This document shows positions 61,369 through 64,000 of a stretch of 64,000 bases of DNA, piece after piece (the stretch's first letter is position 1; each line of letters opens with the position of its first letter). Under the pieces are notes generated by a model. It had not been told where the DNA came from, ran no database searches, and saw only the letters and a list, made by a program, of their open reading frames with translations. Position numbers and translations under genes: made by a program. Origin of the DNA: Paenibacillus helianthi (GTDB taxonomy: Bacteria > Bacillota > Bacilli > Paenibacillales > Paenibacillaceae); contig NZ_LVWI01000103.1 of the NCBI RefSeq assembly GCF_001909055.1, positions 96,283 through 160,282 of the forward strand, given 5' to 3'.

Positions 61369-62625
61369 ATGACAATGAAAACAAGACTTAGAATTATGAA
61401 TTTCTTTCAGTTCTTTATTTGGGGATCTTGGCTTGTTACCCTAGGTTCCTATATGATAAACACGTTACATTTTACAGGTGCTCAGGTTGGAATAGTCTAT
61501 AGCGCAAAAGGGTTAGCGGCCATTATCATGCCAAGCTTGGCCGGAATTATTGCGGATCGCTGGATCAAAGCAAACAGACTATATTTAATTTTTCATAGCC
61601 TAGGAGCGATTTCTTTATTTATAGCAGCACAAGTTTCAGATCCAACGACAATGTTTTGGGTAATATTTTTTAATTCGGTAGTGTATATGCCTACCAGTGC
61701 TTTGACAAATGTTATATCATATGTTGCGCTTGAAAAAGCAGGGCTGGATACAGTGAAAGATTTCCCTTCAGTTCGGGTGTTTGGAACCATTGGTTTCATA
61801 TCTGCAATGTGGTTAGTGAGTCTCAATGGACTTGAATTAAGCAATATTCAATTATATATAGCTGCAAGTATTTCGCTTTTGCTAGCTCTATACTCACTTA
61901 CGCTGCCTGATTGCCCAACATCTAACGAGAAGAGAGACAAGTCATGGATTAGTCTTTTGGGCTTGGATGCGTTTGTGTTGTTCAAACAGAAAAGAATGCT
62001 CGTCTTTTTCTTATTCTCAACACTTCTAGGGGTTGCACTGCAAATAACCAATACATTCGGCAACCCATTTTTACATGATTTCGGGTTGAATCCTGATTAT
62101 AAAGATAGTCTAGTGGTACAGTATCCATCCATTTTATTATCGATATCACAGATTTCTGAAGTGTTTTTTATTCTTGCCATTCCATTCTTCTTGCGGAACT
62201 TTGGAATTAAAAAAGTTATGCTTATTAGTATGATTGCTTGGTCATTACGTTTTGTATTTTTCGCGTATGGTGGCCCATCTGGATTTGGCTTCACACTCCT
62301 CCTGTTATCCATGATTGTGTACGGATGTGCATTTGATTTCTTTAACGTCTCTGGAGCTATTTTCGTGGAAAAAGAAGTTAATCCTCGTATGCGTGCAAGT
62401 GCACAAGGTTTATTTCTAGCCATGGTAGATGGAATAGGAGCATATGTAGGAGCTATTCTAAGTGGAAAAGTTGTAGATTACTTCACAGTAGCCGGTGTAA
62501 AGGATTGGCAGAATATATGGTTAGTTTTTGGGGCATACACACTCGTACTGGCAATTGTATTCTCTGTTAGTTTTAGATATAAACATGATCGGAATACTAT
62601 GAAGGATATAACTTCCAGTCATTAA
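61369..62625 (+). CDS. Nucleoside:proton symporter, NupG/XapB-type MFS
   Basis: This membrane transporter has 418 residues and about twelve helices. The N-terminus RLRIMNFFQFFIWGSWLVTL and GAQVGIVYSAKGLAAIIMPS are typical of the NHS family (NupG, XapB, YegT). Later blocks VRVFGTIGFISAMWL and NPRMRASAQGLFLAMVDGIG support it. ATG 61369 follows AAAAGGAGA; the frame from 61318 lacks a ribosome site. Position beside PNP and deoB fits uptake of purine nucleosides. It may have functionally replaced the broken NupC-type gene upstream. Confidence 0.9.
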   Translation: MTMKTRLRIMNFFQFFIWGSWLVTLGSYMINTLHFTGAQVGIVYSAKGLAAIIMPSLAGIIADRWIKANRLYLIFHSLGAISLFIAAQVSDPTTMFWVIFFNSVVYMPTSALTNVISYVALEKAGLDTVKDFPSVRVFGTIGFISAMWLVSLNGLELSNIQLYIAASISLLLALYSLTLPDCPTSNEKRDKSWISLLGLDAFVLFKQKRMLVFFLFSTLLGVALQITNTFGNPFLHDFGLNPDYKDSLVVQYPSILLSISQISEVFFILAIPFFLRNFGIKKVMLISMIAWSLRFVFFAYGGPSGFGFTLLLLSMIVYGCAFDFFNVSGAIFVEKEVNPRMRASAQGLFLAMVDGIGAYVGAILSGKVVDYFTVAGVKDWQNIWLVFGAYTLVLAIVFSVSFRYKHDRNTMKDITSSH

Positions 62626-62701
62626 TTACTTTATGATGAACGAAAGGCAGCTCCTGTTCCCGCACAGTACGATTTGTATCACTGGCTGACGAAAATGGGG
62701 G

Positions 62702-63073
62702 TTGCCTGCACATCTGGATGAATATATTGATTCCAATGATAGTAGTGCGTTCTTATTCTATTCTGGACAAAAATGCTTAGGGCACATACGACTCGGAGCA
62801 GTAGAAGAAACTAAATTCGCTAATATAGATAGACTTATTGTGTTAGAAAATAGCAGAGGACAAGGAATAGGAACGGCTTTGCTGAATAAAGCGAAGGAGT
62901 GGGCATTACAAAAAGGGATGAAAGGATTTACACTTGAAACACAGGATGTCAATTTACTCGCTTGCCGTTTTTATTTAAAGGCTGGCTTTGAGATTGGCGC
63001 AGTGGATACTTTGCTTTATTCAAACTCCAAATACAAAAATGAAAATGCAGTGTTTTTTTATTCAAAATTCTAA
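62702..63073 (+). pseudogene. Streptothricin-acetyltransferase-like GNAT, N-terminally truncated
   Basis: The 123 visible residues match the C-terminal two thirds of SatA-type GNAT enzymes: YIDSNDSSAFLFYSGQKCLG, the acetyl-CoA loop NSRGQGIGTALLNKAKEWA, LETQDVNLLACRFYLKAGF and GAVDTLLYSN. Relatives have about 60 more residues before this; here the frame is closed by a TGA shortly upstream and the only start is a TTG at 62702 with no good ribosome site. It is most likely a remnant, although a short protein cannot be fully excluded. Confidence 0.65.
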
Positions 63074-63153
63074 TACAGATGGATGAACGGTCAACCTATG
63101 GGAATTAAGCTCGGCTATTTGGTAACAAATTAAGAGGAAGGAGGTAGTTAAGA

Positions 63154-63686
63154 GTGATTCAAGGATTAGGGTTTAGTCCAACTGATCGGGTAGTCATAAT
63201 TAATGCGGATGATTTGGGAGTGACGCGTTCCACGAATCAAGCTATTATGCAAATGTTCCAAAATAATTCCATTACATCAACATCAATAATGGTTCCGGCA
63301 GATGCTGCTCACGACGCAGCGCTACAATGTACAAAGGAAAAGGCGATGAATGTCGGAATACATATTACATTGACCAGTCACAACAATTAATTGACGATAT
63401 AGCGGGACTTACATATCATTTTTCAAGCGATGAAGGTTATGAGGGAGCAAAAAAAGAATTATTGAAACAAATTTATAATCTGAAGCCTGGGATTACACAA
63501 ATCACTACGCATCCAGCAATTGTATCGGAAGAACTAAAAGAACTGACGAATTATTATGAAAATCGTGAAATGGAGTATCAACTTTATAATGATCCTGATG
63601 TGAAAGAACTGATTAAGAAGCAAAATATTAAGTTGATATCCTGGAAAGAAATTCGCGATCTTCAGCGGCGGAACGGTTTAAAATAA
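63154..63686 (+). pseudogene. ChbG/YdjC-type deacetylase with internal deletion and frameshift
   Basis: The first frame (63154-63390) starts with GAAGGAGG and reads VVIINADDLGVTRSTNQAIM, the metal-binding Asp-Asp start of the family, to MNVGIHITLTSHNN and a stop. The second frame (about 63340-63686) holds the C-terminal part: KPGITQITTHPAIVSEELKE and NIKLISWKEIRDL. Family members have about 250-290 residues; the middle portion between them, with its His ligands, is gone. The gene cannot make a normal enzyme. Confidence 0.75.
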
Positions 63687-63698
63687 CCGCCGCTGAAG
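63661..63698. repeat. GC-rich hairpin at the end of the deacetylase fragment
   Basis: TTCAGCGGCGG and CCGCCGCTGAA form perfect 11-bp arms 15-16 bases apart, spanning the last codons and stop. There is no T run, so terminator function is doubtful. Confidence 0.45.
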
Positions 63699-64000
63699 GC
63701 GTTGTTAGTTGTTATAGGAAGTGAAGTAATGGACCATGGAGCGGATCTGTAGCCCGTTGGCCGAAATATTGAACCCCTATCCAAAATTCGAGCCATATAT
63801 AACAGATATTTTATAGTTTATAATGTAATTCATGAAAGCTATTTAATTACATTTAATAATTTATATTGCAATTAAAAGGATTATATCCCGACATATGAAA
63901 GGAGAATATGAATTGCCGGAGATCAATCATAATCCCGACATATGAAAGGGCTTTCTACTTAGACTTGCAAATAAAAATTACATATAGGATAGGTGAATAA
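63687..64000. other. A+T-rich tail with an 18-bp direct repeat
   Basis: No credible gene is seen. ATCCCGACATATGAAAGG occurs at 63885-63902 and again at 63932-63949. The first copy contains an ATG opening a 16-codon frame (MKGEYELPEINHNPDI) that ends inside the second copy. A small duplication in decaying DNA is the simplest reading. Confidence 0.45.

Noticed and set aside
62702..63073. Intact streptothricin resistance gene
   Set aside because: The N-terminal third of the GNAT fold is missing and an in-frame stop lies just upstream, so resistance should not be inferred.
1..64000. tRNA, rRNA, CRISPR arrays, insertion sequences, prophage genes
   Set aside because: I looked for cloverleaf-like GC clusters, regularly spaced repeats, transposase motifs and phage structural genes on both strands and saw none that could be supported.

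Overview
The window looks like chromosomal DNA of a low-to-medium G+C, spore-former-type member of the Bacillota, most like Paenibacillus. This is inferred from gene families: NreABC plus NsrR control of a Bacillus-type narGHJI, YwiC beside the nitrate genes, GH43 xylosidases with LplA-type lipoproteins, strong AGGAGG ribosome sites, TTG/GTG starts and U-tailed hairpin terminators. I saw no rRNA, tRNA, CRISPR array or intact insertion sequence. Positions were read by eye.

Region 1 (1-20.3 kb) is a nitrate-respiration and nitric-oxide-defence locus. After the tail of a WYL regulator comes a four-gene unit: flavodiiron protein, its FAD reductase, rubredoxin and a Crp/Fnr regulator. Convergent to it is flavohemoglobin hmp, divergent from nsrR. 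Then come a hemerythrin protein, narGHJI, the oxygen/nitrate sensing system nreABC, a second hemerythrin, narK, moaA and an acetolactate synthase. Two features stand out. NarK carries a C-terminal PAS domain. Paired palindromes matching the staphylococcal NreC box lie 21-22 bp apart in front of narG, in front of narK, and between narG and the divergent hemerythrin gene. The inferred circuit is: NreA/NreB sense nitrate and oxygen, NreC switches on reductase, transporter and hemerythrin, and NsrR with Hmp and the flavodiiron system removes the NO that nitrate/nitrite metabolism produces.

Region 2 (20.3-46.6 kb) is ordinary accessory metabolism. It holds YwiC, two phosphoesterases, an MFS exporter with divergent LysR regulator, a polar amino acid ABC transporter, two GH43 enzymes around an ArsR-type regulator, a cupin and an aldo/keto reductase, a 5'-truncated AraC regulator fused to the promoter region of an orphan LplA-type lipoprotein, a GDPD, a serine hydrolase, a TetR/MFS/alcohol dehydrogenase unit, a rhodanese pair behind a CsoR/CstR-type operator, and a WYL/GyrI-like unit.

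Region 3 (46.6-64 kb) is visibly more A+T-rich. It holds a rifampin phosphotransferase, small regulators, a Vps62-like/crystallin gene broken by two frameshifts, a DinB protein, and a nucleoside-salvage island: ROK regulator, purine nucleoside phosphorylase, EamA transporter, deaminase, phosphopentomutase, NupG-type transporter. The island's right side is decaying, with fragments of a NupC transporter, a streptothricin-acetyltransferase-like gene and a ChbG/YdjC deacetylase.
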